From JANWHF01 sp036276235 (lineage in GTDB: Bacteria > Planctomycetota > Phycisphaerae > Tepidisphaerales > Tepidisphaeraceae), in NCBI GenBank assembly GCA_036276235.1, contig DATBDZ010000137.1, forward strand, positions 1 to 10,264: a stretch of 10,264 bases of DNA, read 5' to 3'. The translations under genes and the position numbers were made by a program. Numbering within the stretch: the stretch's first letter is position 1; each line of letters starts with the position of its first letter. The notes beneath the pieces were generated by a model that saw nothing but the letters and a program-made list of their open reading frames with translations, searched no databases and was not told the DNA's origin. Below, in pieces: positions 1 to 8,500 of the stretch.

Positions 1-1
1 C

Positions 2-352
2 GATTCCATCAGCAACCCCAACGACGTGGACCTCTTCAAATTCACCGTGTCGGCCGGACAGAAACTCAGCTTCGACATCGACATCCCCGGCGGCAGCGCG
101 CTGTATTCCTACATTGAGATCATCAACTCCGCCGGCCAATACATCACCTACAATGCCGCCGGCACTGCGCCCGGCGAGACATACGACCCGCATCAGTCGT
201 ACCTGGAGTACACGTTCACAACCGGCGGCACGTATTACGTCGCCGTCGCGTGCAGCGCGAACGAGAACTTCAACCTCCTCACCGGCGGCAGCGATCACGC
301 GGGAGTCAGCGGCACCAGCGGCGCGTATTCGCTGACGATCCGGAATCTTTAA
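2..352 (+). CDS. C-terminal fragment of a secreted/surface protein with a PPC domain (5' truncated)
   Basis: The reading frame is open from the window edge to a TAA at 350-352, giving 116 visible residues; the true start lies upstream and the in-frame GTG at 26 is not a credible start. The fragment opens with DSISNPNDVDLFKFTVSAGQ, matching the bacterial pre-peptidase C-terminal (PPC) beta-sandwich pattern: Asp-x-Asp-x-Phe-x-Phe, then an Ala-Gly turn, and near the end GGTYYVAVAC and a final YSLTI strand. Family knowledge: PPC domains sit at the C-terminus of secreted peptidases and other extracellular proteins, and are usually removed or act in secretion or substrate binding. The catalytic or main part of this protein is outside the window, so its function cannot be named. 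The gene is followed after 42 nt by a strong hairpin terminator, so it is probably the last gene of its transcript. Confidence 0.8.
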   Translation, partial: DSISNPNDVDLFKFTVSAGQKLSFDIDIPGGSALYSYIEIINSAGQYITYNAAGTAPGETYDPHQSYLEYTFTTGGTYYVAVACSANENFNLLTGGSDHAGVSGTSGAYSLTIRNL

Positions 353-394
353 TTGGCCAAGAACGCGACCGATCCTGTCCCAATCCGATGCGAA

Positions 395-441
395 AAAAAC
401 TAGGACGCAGCTAGATTAAAACTAGCTGCGTCCTAGTTTTT
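395..441. terminator. Bidirectional intrinsic terminator hairpin
   Basis: There is a perfect 20-bp stem. The left arm (395-414) reads AAAAACTAGGACGCAGCTAG, the right arm (422-441) is its exact reverse complement, and the loop is the 7 nt ATTAAAA. The stem is flanked by an A run (393-399) and a T run (437-441), so either strand can end in a U tract. It lies 42 nt after the stop of the PPC gene and ahead of the metF promoter. It fits a Rho-independent terminator for the upstream gene; no facing gene is present to need the reverse activity. Confidence 0.8.
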
Positions 442-452
442 CTCCGCGGCAG

Positions 453-480
453 TTGGGTTCTGCAGGCGTCCGCCTATAAT
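453..480 (+). promoter_or_regulatory. Putative sigma-70 promoter of metF, positioned for a leaderless transcript
   Basis: A perfect TATAAT lies at 475-480, with TTGGGT at 453-458 and a 16-nt spacer. Only 7 nt (CGCCGGC) separate the -10 box from the metF ATG at 488, so transcription would be expected to begin at or next to the A of the start codon. No Shine-Dalgarno sequence precedes the ATG. What is seen is the two boxes and the spacing; leaderless initiation is inferred from them. Confidence 0.55.
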
Positions 481-487
481 CGCCGGC

Positions 488-1387
488 ATGCCCGGCCAAT
501 CTCCTCTGAACCTGCGGATCGACCAGATCATCGGCCTTGGAAAGCCTGCGCTTTCTTTCGAATTCTTCCCTCCCAAAACCGAGGCGGGATTCGGGTCGCT
601 CTTTCAGACCGTCAATGATCTCAAGCCCGTGCAGCCGACCTATGTTTCCGTCACGTACGGAGCCGGCGGCAGCACGCGCGAGAAGACTGTTGGGCTCGTT
701 CAGCGCATTCAGAATGAGGCGGGCATTCGCTCGATGGCGCATCTCACCTGCGTCAGCCATACCGTGGACGAGATCAGCCATGTGCTCGACGATCTCTGGA
801 ACGGCGGCATTCGTAACGTCCTCGCCCTGCGCGGCGATCCACCAGCGGGGCAAAGCCAGTTTGTCGCGACCGAAGGCGGCTTCGCCTACGCCGACCAGCT
901 CGTCAGCTACGTGCGCGGCCGCCACGATTTTTGCATCGGCGTCGCCGGATATCCGGAGGGGCATCCGCAATGCCTCAACCTGACGCGCGACCTGGAGCAT
1001 CTCAAAAAGAAAATCGACAACGGCGGCTGCTTCATCATCACGCAGCTATTTTTTGACAACGCAGACTTTTACCGCTTTCGCGACGCCGCCCGCGCGATGG
1101 GAATCAAGGTGCCGATCGTCGCCGGCATCATGCCGATTTTGAATGTCGCGCAGATCAAGCGATTTGTGTCGATGTGCGGCACGAAGATTCCTCAGCCGCT
1201 GCTGGTCAGACTCGAAGGCCTCGAGCAAGACGCCGAGGCGGTCCACGCCGCCGGGGTCGATTACGCGATTGGGCAATGCAAGGATCTGCTAAACAATTCA
1301 ACCGACGGCCTGCACTTCTACACGCTCAACAAGAGCAAGGCGACCGTGCAGATTTGCAAAGCGCTGGACTACGGCCATGCGTTTTGA
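488..1387 (+). CDS. metF: 5,10-methylenetetrahydrofolate reductase
   Basis: This 299-residue protein is close in length to E. coli MetF (296). It is a FAD-dependent TIM-barrel enzyme that reduces 5,10-methylene-THF to 5-methyl-THF, the methyl donor for methionine synthesis, in the cytosol. Visible signatures are SFEFFPPKT (residues 23-31; Glu25 matches the catalytic Glu28 of E. coli), VSVTYGAGGSTR (53-64), HLTCV (85-89), NVLALRGDPP (110-119; Asp117 corresponds to the flavin/folate-site Asp120), GYPEGHPQ (154-161) and ITQLFFD (184-190; Gln186 corresponds to the folate-binding Gln183). No key residue is missing. The ATG at 488 is chosen because it gives the normal family N-terminus and sits 7 nt after a TATAAT. 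No other methionine or folate gene is adjacent, so it seems to be a single-gene unit. A complex palindrome lies 54 nt past its TGA. Confidence 0.95.
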   Translation: MPGQSPLNLRIDQIIGLGKPALSFEFFPPKTEAGFGSLFQTVNDLKPVQPTYVSVTYGAGGSTREKTVGLVQRIQNEAGIRSMAHLTCVSHTVDEISHVLDDLWNGGIRNVLALRGDPPAGQSQFVATEGGFAYADQLVSYVRGRHDFCIGVAGYPEGHPQCLNLTRDLEHLKKKIDNGGCFIITQLFFDNADFYRFRDAARAMGIKVPIVAGIMPILNVAQIKRFVSMCGTKIPQPLLVRLEGLEQDAEAVHAAGVDYAIGQCKDLLNNSTDGLHFYTLNKSKATVQICKALDYGHAF

Positions 1388-1441
1388 TCTAAATGGGATT
1401 TCGCGATTTCCGGATACAGAAAACTTTGATCCCGCTCGGTC

Positions 1442-1529
1442 GGGTGCCACAGGTCGGCGTACTCGCAGACCTGTGCCCTCCGCGCGAGCCGGACGCACAG
1501 GTCTCGGAGTACCGCGACCTGTGGCACCC
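1442..1529. repeat. Long imperfect palindrome with four CACAGGTC/GACCTGTG boxes
   Basis: The arms at 1442-1476 and 1495-1529 pair at 31 of 35 positions around an 18-nt loop. The outer ends are GGGTGCCACAGGTC and GACCTGTGGCACCC. Each arm is itself a smaller inverted repeat of CACAGGTC and GACCTGTG around a GTACTC (or GAGTAC) core, so the DNA could fold either as one long hairpin or as two side-by-side stems. The four mismatches form two adjacent pairs in which GC faces a swapped CG. The element fills most of the 171-nt metF to GH39 gap. It has no T tract, so it is not a classical terminator. A dispersed mobile palindrome is the likeliest identity; its function is unknown. Confidence 0.75.
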
Positions 1530-1558
1530 AAGAGTCGGACAAGTCTTAGGAGCGCTCC

Positions 1559-3295
1559 ATGATCTTCAACCGCGTCATCGCTTCCGCTTCGATCGTCTTG
1601 GCCTTTCAAGTTTCCCTCCAGGCTCAGACCATCGCGCCCGTGCCAGTCACCATCACCGTCGATGCCGGCCACGCGAGCGGCAACCTCAAGCCAATCTGGC
1701 GCTGGTGCGGCTATGACGAGCCCAATTACACCTACGCGCCCAACGGCAAGAAGCTGGTCGGGCAGTTTTCCGGCGACAGGAACTCGCCGTTCGGGCCCGC
1801 CTACTTTCGCGCTCACAATCTTCTGGTGACCGGCGACGGCAGCGCAAAGCCAAAGTGGGGCTCGACCAACGCTTACACGGAAGATGCCGCCGGCAATCCG
1901 GTTTATGACTGGACGATTATCGACAGGATTTTCGACACCTATATTGACGCGGGCGCCAAGCCTTATGTGCAGGTGGGTTTCATGCCCAAGGCGCTTTCGC
2001 TTCGGCCTGAACCTTACGAGCATCAATGGACCCCCGCGGCCGGGGGGCAGCTATTTACCGGGTGGACAACGCCGCCGAATAATTATGACAAGTGGCGCGA
2101 GCTGAATTACCAGTGGGCGAAGCACTGCGTCGAGAAATACGGGATGGACGAAGTGAAACGCTGGTACTGGGAGATCTGGAACGAGCCGAACATCGGGTAC
2201 TTCACCGCCGCCCAGCGCGGCGGCAACAAGGTGCAGGATTACTGCAAGATGTGGGACTACGCCGCCGACGGCATCCGCAAGGCGATTCCCGATGCGATCA
2301 TCTCCGGCGCGGAAACCGCCGGCGACGGAGGCGCCTTCCAGCGCGAATTCATCGACCACTGCATCAACGGCACCAACTACGCCACCGGCAAGCACGGCTC
2401 GCCGCTGGGGATGATCTCGTTTCATGCGAAGGGGAACATGGGCAGCTCGCAGCAATTCCGCGACCGCGGGTTTGTGCGCATGGGCGTGGCGGCCCAGCTC
2501 GCGACGATCAACGCCGGCTTCAACATCGTCCGCGCGCAGCCGCAGACCGCGTCGTTGCCCGTGGTCATCGGCGAATCAGATCCGGACGGCTGTGCCGCCT
2601 GTCAGGCGTACGAAGGGCTTCATCCGGAGAACGCATATCGCAACGGCTCGATCTTCGCCGCCTACACGATCGAGCAGCTCACGCGCACGATGGATCTGGC
2701 GGATCGCGCGAAGGTGGACATCAAGGGAGCCGTCACCTGGGCGTTTGAGTTTGAGAATCAGCCGATCTTCGCCGGCTTCCGGACCTTGGCCACCGATGGC
2801 ATCGCGCTGCCGGTGCTCAACACATTTCGCATGCTCAACAAAATGGGAACGCAGCGCCTGACGGTGAATTCCACCGGCGACGTGGGCCTCGACGCCATCA
2901 CGCGGCAAGGCGTGCGCGGACCCAGCTCCGATATCCACGCCCTCGCCTCGCGCGACGACCGCCGAATCACGATCATCGCCTGGAACTATCACGATGACGA
3001 AGTGCCCGGCCCGCAGGCCGAAGTAACGCTAAACGTCGGCGGACTTCCCGCGGATGTGACCAAGCTGACTCTCACCGAATCGCGAGTGGACGACACACAC
3101 TCCAACGCCCACACGGTCTGGAAGAACATGGGCTCCCCCAAGACGCCGACACCGGAGCAACGAGCACAAATCGAGGCGGCGTCAGAATTGGCCACGCTGC
3201 GCTCGGGAATCGACGTACCAGCAAAAGACGGCACAGCCGCGATCAAACTAACGCTGCCGCGCGAGGCGGTGAGCTTGATTGAGCTGCGGTGGTAA
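1559..3295 (+). CDS. Secreted GH39-like glycoside hydrolase (beta-xylosidase family)
   Basis: The 578-residue product starts with a signal peptide: Arg5, a hydrophobic stretch to about residue 20 and a likely LQA|QT cleavage after Ala22, so it acts outside the cytoplasm. The body looks like a clan GH-A (beta/alpha)8 barrel of family 39. WEIWNEPNIGYF contains the predicted acid/base Glu209, VVIGESDPDGC the predicted nucleophile Glu339, ISFHAKG (286-292) a typical active-site strand, and WAFEFENQP (from 394) a late-barrel strand. Residues from about 430 on form a beta-rich C-terminal domain with conserved-looking ITIIAWNYHDD. Family members remove xylose or related sugars from plant or microbial polysaccharides; the actual substrate cannot be read from sequence. 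The start is supported by AGGAG at 1548-1552, 6 nt before the ATG. No transporter or regulator for sugars is adjacent. GH39 is the best fit; a related GH-A family is possible. Confidence 0.82.
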   Translation: MIFNRVIASASIVLAFQVSLQAQTIAPVPVTITVDAGHASGNLKPIWRWCGYDEPNYTYAPNGKKLVGQFSGDRNSPFGPAYFRAHNLLVTGDGSAKPKWGSTNAYTEDAAGNPVYDWTIIDRIFDTYIDAGAKPYVQVGFMPKALSLRPEPYEHQWTPAAGGQLFTGWTTPPNNYDKWRELNYQWAKHCVEKYGMDEVKRWYWEIWNEPNIGYFTAAQRGGNKVQDYCKMWDYAADGIRKAIPDAIISGAETAGDGGAFQREFIDHCINGTNYATGKHGSPLGMISFHAKGNMGSSQQFRDRGFVRMGVAAQLATINAGFNIVRAQPQTASLPVVIGESDPDGCAACQAYEGLHPENAYRNGSIFAAYTIEQLTRTMDLADRAKVDIKGAVTWAFEFENQPIFAGFRTLATDGIALPVLNTFRMLNKMGTQRLTVNSTGDVGLDAITRQGVRGPSSDIHALASRDDRRITIIAWNYHDDEVPGPQAEVTLNVGGLPADVTKLTLTESRVDDTHSNAHTVWKNMGSPKTPTPEQRAQIEAASELATLRSGIDVPAKDGTAAIKLTLPREAVSLIELRW

Positions 3296-3350
3296 AGGCG
3301 GCACCGCAACCGCGGCGCGCTTGGTGGTAGAAACCGCGAACACCACTCAC

Positions 3351-3428
3351 CGTCATGCTGAGGTACTCCGAAGCATCTGGCCTATTCGCGCGAGTCAGCC
3401 AGATGCTTCGGAGTACCTCAGCATGACA
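3351..3428. repeat. Dispersed 80-bp-type palindrome, copy 1
   Basis: The arms are 3351-3380 and 3399-3428, pairing at 29 of 30 positions (only the outermost pair fails), around an 18-nt loop, CCTATTCGCGCGAGTCAG. The left arm begins CGTCATGCTGAGGTACTCCG. Copies 2 and 3 of the same element are at 8732-8811 and 10022-10101. It starts 55 nt after the GH39 stop, in the 284-nt gap before the transporter gene. The arms happen to be open in several frames and yield spurious peptides such as HAEVLRSIW and SEYLSMT. No transposase or target-site duplication was recognised. The rest of this gap holds no gene that I can support. Confidence 0.92.
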
Positions 3429-3579
3429 GTTCCAACGGTGAGAGCGTGTGGGGAATGTCACGCCTAAAAATCCTTGCGGATGCTCGATGTGTCGCCTCCG
3501 GTCAGTCTTCTGGCATCCGCAATCCATTCCGCTAAACTTCCCTTGACCACAATTCCCCATCAGGCGAGAGGAGCCATCC

Positions 3580-4878
3580 ATGACAGACGGCCCGGCGAAG
3601 ATCGATTATGCATCAGCGTCATTGTTAGGTGCGCCGCCTCTGGACATGGGCGTGCGCCTGCGGCTTTCGGTGATGATGTTCCTCCAATTCGCGGTGTGGG
3701 GATCGTGGTTTGTCGTGTTTGGCAACTACGTTCTGGCTCCCGCAAGCCACGGCGGACTTGGATTCAGCGGCAGCCAAAACGGAAGCCTTTACGGAACGAT
3801 GGCGCTGGGCGCGATCATCTCGATGATGGTCGCGGGGCAACTCGCCGACAAGGTGCTCGCCAGCGAGTACCTGATGGCGATCTTCCATCTCGGCGGCGCG
3901 GGGCTCCTTTATGCGATGTCGCAGATTCACGACTACGACAAGCTCTGGTGGGTGGCGCTTGCGTACGCGTTGCTCTACAACCCGACGCTCGCGATCTCAA
4001 ACTCACTGGCGTTCGCAAACGTCCCGGATGCCACGCGCGATTTTCCGACGCTGCGCGTGCTCGGCACCATCGGCTGGATCGTCGCGAGCATGTCGGTCGA
4101 CATCGTCCTGCCTAAAGGCGCCGCGGAAACGAACAAGCCGTTGATCATGGCGGCGATTGTGTCGGCGGGCTTGGGCGTGTTTAGCCTCGTGTTGCCGCAC
4201 ACTCCTCCTTCCGGCAAACAGGGAGATGCGCTTCCGTTCCTCCGCGCGTTCAAACTGCTTCTGGAGCCCAGCTTCGGCATCTTCTTTGGCATCAGCTTCG
4301 TCATCACGATCGCGCTGGCGTTTTATTATGGGTTCGCCGCGCCGTATTTGGGAAGCCTGGGGGTGAAGGCCATTCCTTCGACGATGAGCCTTGGCCAATG
4401 GTCGGAGATTGGCTTCATGCTGCTGCTGCCGTTTGCCCTGAAGAAATTCGGCATGAAGGGCGTGCTGATCGTCGGCATGGCGGCGTGGGCGACTCGCTAT
4501 GGGCTGTTCAGCATCGGGCACCCCTTTGCCCTGGTGGTGATCGGCGTTGCATTGCACGGCGTCTGCTTCGACTTCTTCCTTGCCGCCGGATTTATTCACA
4601 CCGATAACAAAGCGCCAGAATCGATTCGTGGGTCCGCACAGGCGCTGTTTAGCTTCCTCACCTATGGCGTTGGCATGTGGATCGGCAACGTCGTGTCTGG
4701 CCGCATCGTTGACATGTTTACGGTAAACGAGGTTCGCAATTGGTCGCGCATCTGGGCGGTGCCGGCGATCGGTGCAGCCATCTGTCTTGTGTTGTTCATC
4801 GTCCTTTGGAACGACAAGCCGGGCAAGGTGGAAGAAGAGGCCGCGAGTTTCCCCGTTGAGCCAATTCCAGAGGCATAG
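3580..4878 (+). CDS. MFS nucleoside transporter of the NupG/NHS family
   Basis: A 432-residue, very hydrophobic protein with about 12 predicted membrane helices. It resembles E. coli NupG, a nucleoside:H+ symporter, along its whole length: FLQFAVWGSW (34-43) in the first helix, DFPTLRVLGTIGW (154-166) in the middle, a VLPHTPP segment before the central loop, a second half with the SLGQWSEIGFMLLLPF and KKFGMKGVLIV segments, GVCFDFF (327-333), and IRGSAQALFSFLTYGVG from 349 leading to SGRIVDMFT. Its likely role is proton-driven nucleoside uptake across the inner membrane; exact substrates are inferred from the family. The ATG at 3580 is supported by GAGAGGAG at 3566-3573, 6 nt upstream. A weak TAAACT -10-like box at 3533-3538 could drive it. 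The next gene starts within about 60 nt on the same strand, so co-transcription is possible. Confidence 0.88.
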   Translation: MTDGPAKIDYASASLLGAPPLDMGVRLRLSVMMFLQFAVWGSWFVVFGNYVLAPASHGGLGFSGSQNGSLYGTMALGAIISMMVAGQLADKVLASEYLMAIFHLGGAGLLYAMSQIHDYDKLWWVALAYALLYNPTLAISNSLAFANVPDATRDFPTLRVLGTIGWIVASMSVDIVLPKGAAETNKPLIMAAIVSAGLGVFSLVLPHTPPSGKQGDALPFLRAFKLLLEPSFGIFFGISFVITIALAFYYGFAAPYLGSLGVKAIPSTMSLGQWSEIGFMLLLPFALKKFGMKGVLIVGMAAWATRYGLFSIGHPFALVVIGVALHGVCFDFFLAAGFIHTDNKAPESIRGSAQALFSFLTYGVGMWIGNVVSGRIVDMFTVNEVRNWSRIWAVPAIGAAICLVLFIVLWNDKPGKVEEEAASFPVEPIPEA

Positions 4879-4921
4879 CCGCCTGCGGCAATCTGGCGCT
4901 GCGCAAAACCGTGACGGCGGC

Positions 4922-4927
4922 TATGAT
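4922..4927 (+). promoter_or_regulatory. Possible -10 box (TATGAT) ahead of the DUF4149-like gene
   Basis: TATGAT matches the -10 consensus at five of six positions and lies exactly 7 nt before the ATG at 4935, the same spacing as at metF. I see no good -35 hexamer at the right distance (CTGCGC is all that is there), so this may be chance, or the gene may simply be read through from the transporter. Confidence 0.25.
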
Positions 4928-4934
4928 GGGTCGT

Positions 4935-5426
4935 ATGCGTCGGGCTTTATATACTGGAACATTGCTGGCGTGGGGGCTTTGGTTTGGCGGGCTGGTCACG
5001 CTGTTTCTGGCGGTGACGTCGATCTTTCGCACGTTCGACCAGCAGCGCGACATCGCCGGCCAGGCGGCTGCCGGGGTCTTTCGCATCTTTAACTGCTATT
5101 GCCTGGGCGTCTGCGCCGCGGCACTGGTGCTGAACTTCCTCTGGTGGCTTGCCGGCCGCTCGGGACGCAAACTGGTTGTGTTTACTCTGTTCGCATTGGC
5201 GACGGTCGCCGCCGTGTATGTGGCGGCGGTTCTCACGCCGAAGATGGAAAGCATGCGGCTGGAACACCGGACACATCTGCCCGAGTTCGCCCGCCTTCAC
5301 GGAATGGCAATGGTCGTCTATCTGGGTGAAACGATTCTGATTTTCCTGGCCGGCGTGACCCTCCCCTGGGCCGCCCGCTCGGGCGCGGATGGTCGCAGCC
5401 ATCCGCCTTCGGCGCTGCAGATTTAG
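4935..5426 (+). CDS. DUF4149/TMEM205-like four-helix membrane protein
   Basis: From the ATG at 4935 the product has 163 residues with four hydrophobic segments. The first follows MRRALYTGTLLAWGLWFGGL; then come one containing CLGVCAAALVLNFLWW, one containing FTLFALATVAAVYVAAVLTP, and a last one containing MVVYLGETILIFLAGV. The short N-terminus running straight into a GLWFGGL helix, the FRTFD..R..AG.AAAGVFRIF stretch, and ARLHGMAMVVYLGE before the last helix match DUF4149 (TMEM205-like) proteins. Their molecular function is not established, so none is assigned. Possible starts are GTG 4911 and ATG 4923, 4926 and 4935; none has a convincing Shine-Dalgarno sequence, and 4935 gives the usual family N-terminus. 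The gap to the transporter stop is 56 nt. A perfect palindrome begins 4 nt after the TAG. Confidence 0.7.
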   Translation: MRRALYTGTLLAWGLWFGGLVTLFLAVTSIFRTFDQQRDIAGQAAAGVFRIFNCYCLGVCAAALVLNFLWWLAGRSGRKLVVFTLFALATVAAVYVAAVLTPKMESMRLEHRTHLPEFARLHGMAMVVYLGETILIFLAGVTLPWAARSGADGRSHPPSALQI

Positions 5427-5430
5427 CTGA

Positions 5431-5503
5431 TCGTAGGGTCCGCCTTGGCGGACAACGAGCGACGCCGTTCTCACGATCACGTCCGCCAAGGCGGACCCTA
5501 CGA
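5431..5503. repeat. Perfect 23-bp inverted repeat (GTAGGGTCCGCC type)
   Basis: The arms 5431-5453 and 5481-5503 are exact reverse complements around a 27-nt loop. The left arm begins TCGTAGGGTCCGCCTTGG. Within each arm GTCCGCC faces GGCGGAC across two bases, so each arm can fold by itself into a 7-bp hairpin. The element begins 4 nt after the stop of the DUF4149-like gene and ends about 20 nt before PutA. It has no T tract. The GTAGGG...CCCTAC ends resemble those of the palindrome at 8825-8885, although the interiors differ. Probably a dispersed palindromic element; a role in 3'-end protection or termination is conceivable. Confidence 0.88.
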
Positions 5504-5524
5504 GATTCCCTTCCCATTTGATCT

Positions 5525-8500
5525 GTGAATACAATTCATCCAGTGGCTGGTCACTCGTCCCAGGATGCTGCCGAACACACGCGCGTCGCGGCCGCGCCGC
5601 GCAATGAGCCAGTCGCCGACGAATCCGTTATCCGCCAGCTCGGCCACGAGCTCTTTTCCCGCGCTCGGCGGCCCTCGCGGCACACTTTTCCGGCGCAGCG
5701 GGCCTGGCGGCGGATCCTCAACGATCCGCGCTGGGACGACATGCTCATGAGCTTCTCGATGCGCGACGAGCGGCTCAAAGCCCAGCTATTTCGCTTCATT
5801 GATGTCTTGCCCGTTCTCGATTCACCGCGGCAGATTAATCAGCATCTGGTCGAATACCTCTGGCCGGTCCGCAAGCAATTGCCGCTCGGCGGCGCGCTGG
5901 AACTGCTTCCGCGCGGGGGATGGCCGGGCCGCGCGCTGGCCTCGCTCACCCGCGCCGGCGCATCGCGCATGGCGCGGCGATTCATTGCCGGAAGCAATAT
6001 CCGCGAAGCCGCCCAGACAATTCTGACCCTTCGGCGCCGCACGCTGGCTTTCACGATCGATCTGCTGGGCGAGGCGGTGCTATCCGAGCCGGAGGCGCTC
6101 AAATATCAGCAGGCTTATCTGGAATTGGTCGAAGGTCTGGCCGATCGCGCCAGCTTCTGGCCGGATGTGGAGCTGCCGGATTATGACCACGTCGGCCGCA
6201 TTCCGACGGTGAATGTGTCGGTGAAGCTTTCATCGCTTTACAGCCAGTTTGACCCGATCGATCCGCCGACCACCAGCCGCGCCGTGCGCGAGCGGCTTCG
6301 GCCGATTCTGCGGCTGGCGCGCCAGCGCGGCGTCTTTGTCAACATCGACATGGAGCAGCACGCTTTCAAAGACGTGACGCTCCAGATCTTCCGCGAAATT
6401 TTCGCCGAGGAGGAGTTCCGCGATTGGGCCGATGTCGGCATCGCGATCCAGGCGTATCTTTGCGAGACGCCCGATGATTTACAGAACCTTGCACAATGGG
6501 CACAAGAGCGCGGTACGCCGATCTGGGTGCGGCTGGTGAAGGGCGCCTACTGGGATTACGAAGCCGTCATCGCGGCACAGAATGATTGGCCGCTTCCGGT
6601 TTGGCCGCACAAGGCCCAAACCGATGCCTGCTTCGAGGCGATGACAACGTTTCTCATGGAGCGATCGCAGCTCCTTCGCCCGGCGATCGCCAGCCACAAC
6701 ATCCGCAGCATCGCCCATGCTTTGGCCGAGGCGAAGCGATTGCAGCTTCCGCCGCGCAGCTTTGAGTTTCAGATGCTGTATGGCATGGCCGACCCGATCA
6801 AGAGCGCGCTGACCTCGATGGGCCAGCGCGTGAGGGTCTACACGCCGTTCGGGCAGCTTCTGCCAGGGATGGCGTACCTCGTGCGGCGCTTGCTCGAAAA
6901 TACGTCCAACGAATCGTTCTTGCGGGCCGGCTTTCACGAACGCCGGCCCGAGGAGCAATTGCTGATGAGTCCGAATCTGATCGTGCAACGGGAACAGAAA
7001 CTGATGGCGCCAAAGGCCGATGGAAATGGCCGCGCGCGGGTGGCACAGCCTTTTCGAAACGAACCACTCGCCGAATTCAGCCGCGAAAACAATCGCCACG
7101 CGATGCGCAGCGCGCTCGATCTGTTCAAGCTGAATCTGGGCCGCTCGCATCCGCTGGTGATCGGCGGCGCGAGCGTCGAAACCGGCAAGTGGATGGAATC
7201 GGTCAATCCATGCTACCCAGGCCAGATCGTCGGTCGATGCGCCAGCGCCACCGCCGATCGCGCGAGCGCCGCCATCGCCGCGGCAAAGGCAGCATTTCCC
7301 GCGTGGCGTGATACGCCCGTCGCCCAGCGCGCGCGTTTACTCCGAAACGCGGCCCAGATTCTCCGGCGGCGGCGATGGGAGCTGAGCGCGATCGAAGTAT
7401 ACGAAACCGCCAAACAATGGCGCGAGGCGGATGCCGACGTGGGCGAGGCGATCGACTATTGCGAGTACTACGCCCGCGAAGCCTTGCGGATATCGATCCC
7501 GCAGCGCCGCGACGTTCCCGGCGAGGAAAACAGTTATTTCTACGAGCCGCGCGGCGTCACCACCGTCATCGCGCCGTGGAATTTCCCGCTGGCAATTCTT
7601 TGCGGCATGACCACGGCTGCCCTGGTCACCGGCAACACCGCCATCATGAAGCCCGCCGAGCAGTCGCCGATCATCGCCGCGAAATTGATGGAGGTTTTCA
7701 TCGAAGCCGGCTTCCCGCCCGGCACGGTGAATTATCTTCCCGGCGTCGGCGAAGAGATCGGCGCGACGCTCGTGCAGCATCCGGATGTGGCGACGATCGC
7801 CTTCACCGGATCGCGCGCCGTCGGCCTGCTCATCCAGCGCCAGGCGGCGGAAGTCTCCGATGGCCAGGACCACATCAAGCGCGTGATCACCGAGCTTGGC
7901 GGGAAAAACGCCGCCATCGTCGATGACGATGCGGACCTGGACGAAGCCGTGCATGGCATCGTCGCCAGCGCGTTCGGCTACGCCGGGCAAAAGTGCTCCG
8001 CCTGCTCGCGCGCGATTGTGCTCGCTGGGTGTTATGACGCCTTTCTAGCGCGCCTGATCGAAGCGACCCGCAGCCTGCGCATCGGCCCGGCGGAAGATCC
8101 GGGCGCGTTCGTCGGCCCGGTCATTGATGCTGAGGCGCACAAGCGCATCCTCGCGACAATCGAGAAGGGCAAATCAGAAGCAAAGCTCGCCTACTCCGCG
8201 GAGCTTGGCCAACTGGCCAGGGAAGGCTACTACATCCCGCCGACGATCTTTGCGGATGTTCCCCCCACATCGAGCCTCGCGCAGGAAGAAATCTTCGGCC
8301 CGGTGCTGTCGGTGATCCGCGCCGCAAACCTCGACGAAGCGTTGCAGATCGCCAACGGCACGCGTTACGCCCTGACCGGCGGCATATTTTCCCGCAGCCC
8401 CCGCAACATCGAGCGCGTCCGCCACGAGTTCCGCGTCGGGAATCTATACATCAATCGTAAAATCACCGGCGCGCTGGTCGATCGCCAACCGTTTGGCGGG

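Noticed and set aside
422..1000. A 192-residue minus-strand frame over metF
   Set aside because: It is antisense to a well-supported metF and arises from GC-rich codon structure; it shows no known motif.
3351..3428. Intrinsic terminator function for the 80-bp palindromes
   Set aside because: No T tract follows either arm in any copy, so the classical definition is not met; a different 3'-end role stays open.
3474..4115. A 213-residue + strand frame overlapping the transporter start
   Set aside because: Out of frame with the NupG-like gene, rich in Arg/Pro/Gly as expected for a shifted frame in GC-rich DNA, with no domain.
1559..4878. A polysaccharide-utilisation operon linking the GH39-like enzyme and the transporter
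   Set aside because: The transporter is NupG-like rather than a sugar carrier, and a 284-nt gap with a palindrome separates the two genes.
4911..4934. GTG at 4911 as the start of the DUF4149-like gene
   Set aside because: It adds eight residues without family resemblance and lacks a good ribosome-binding site; ATG 4935 gives the usual N-terminus. Not firmly excluded.
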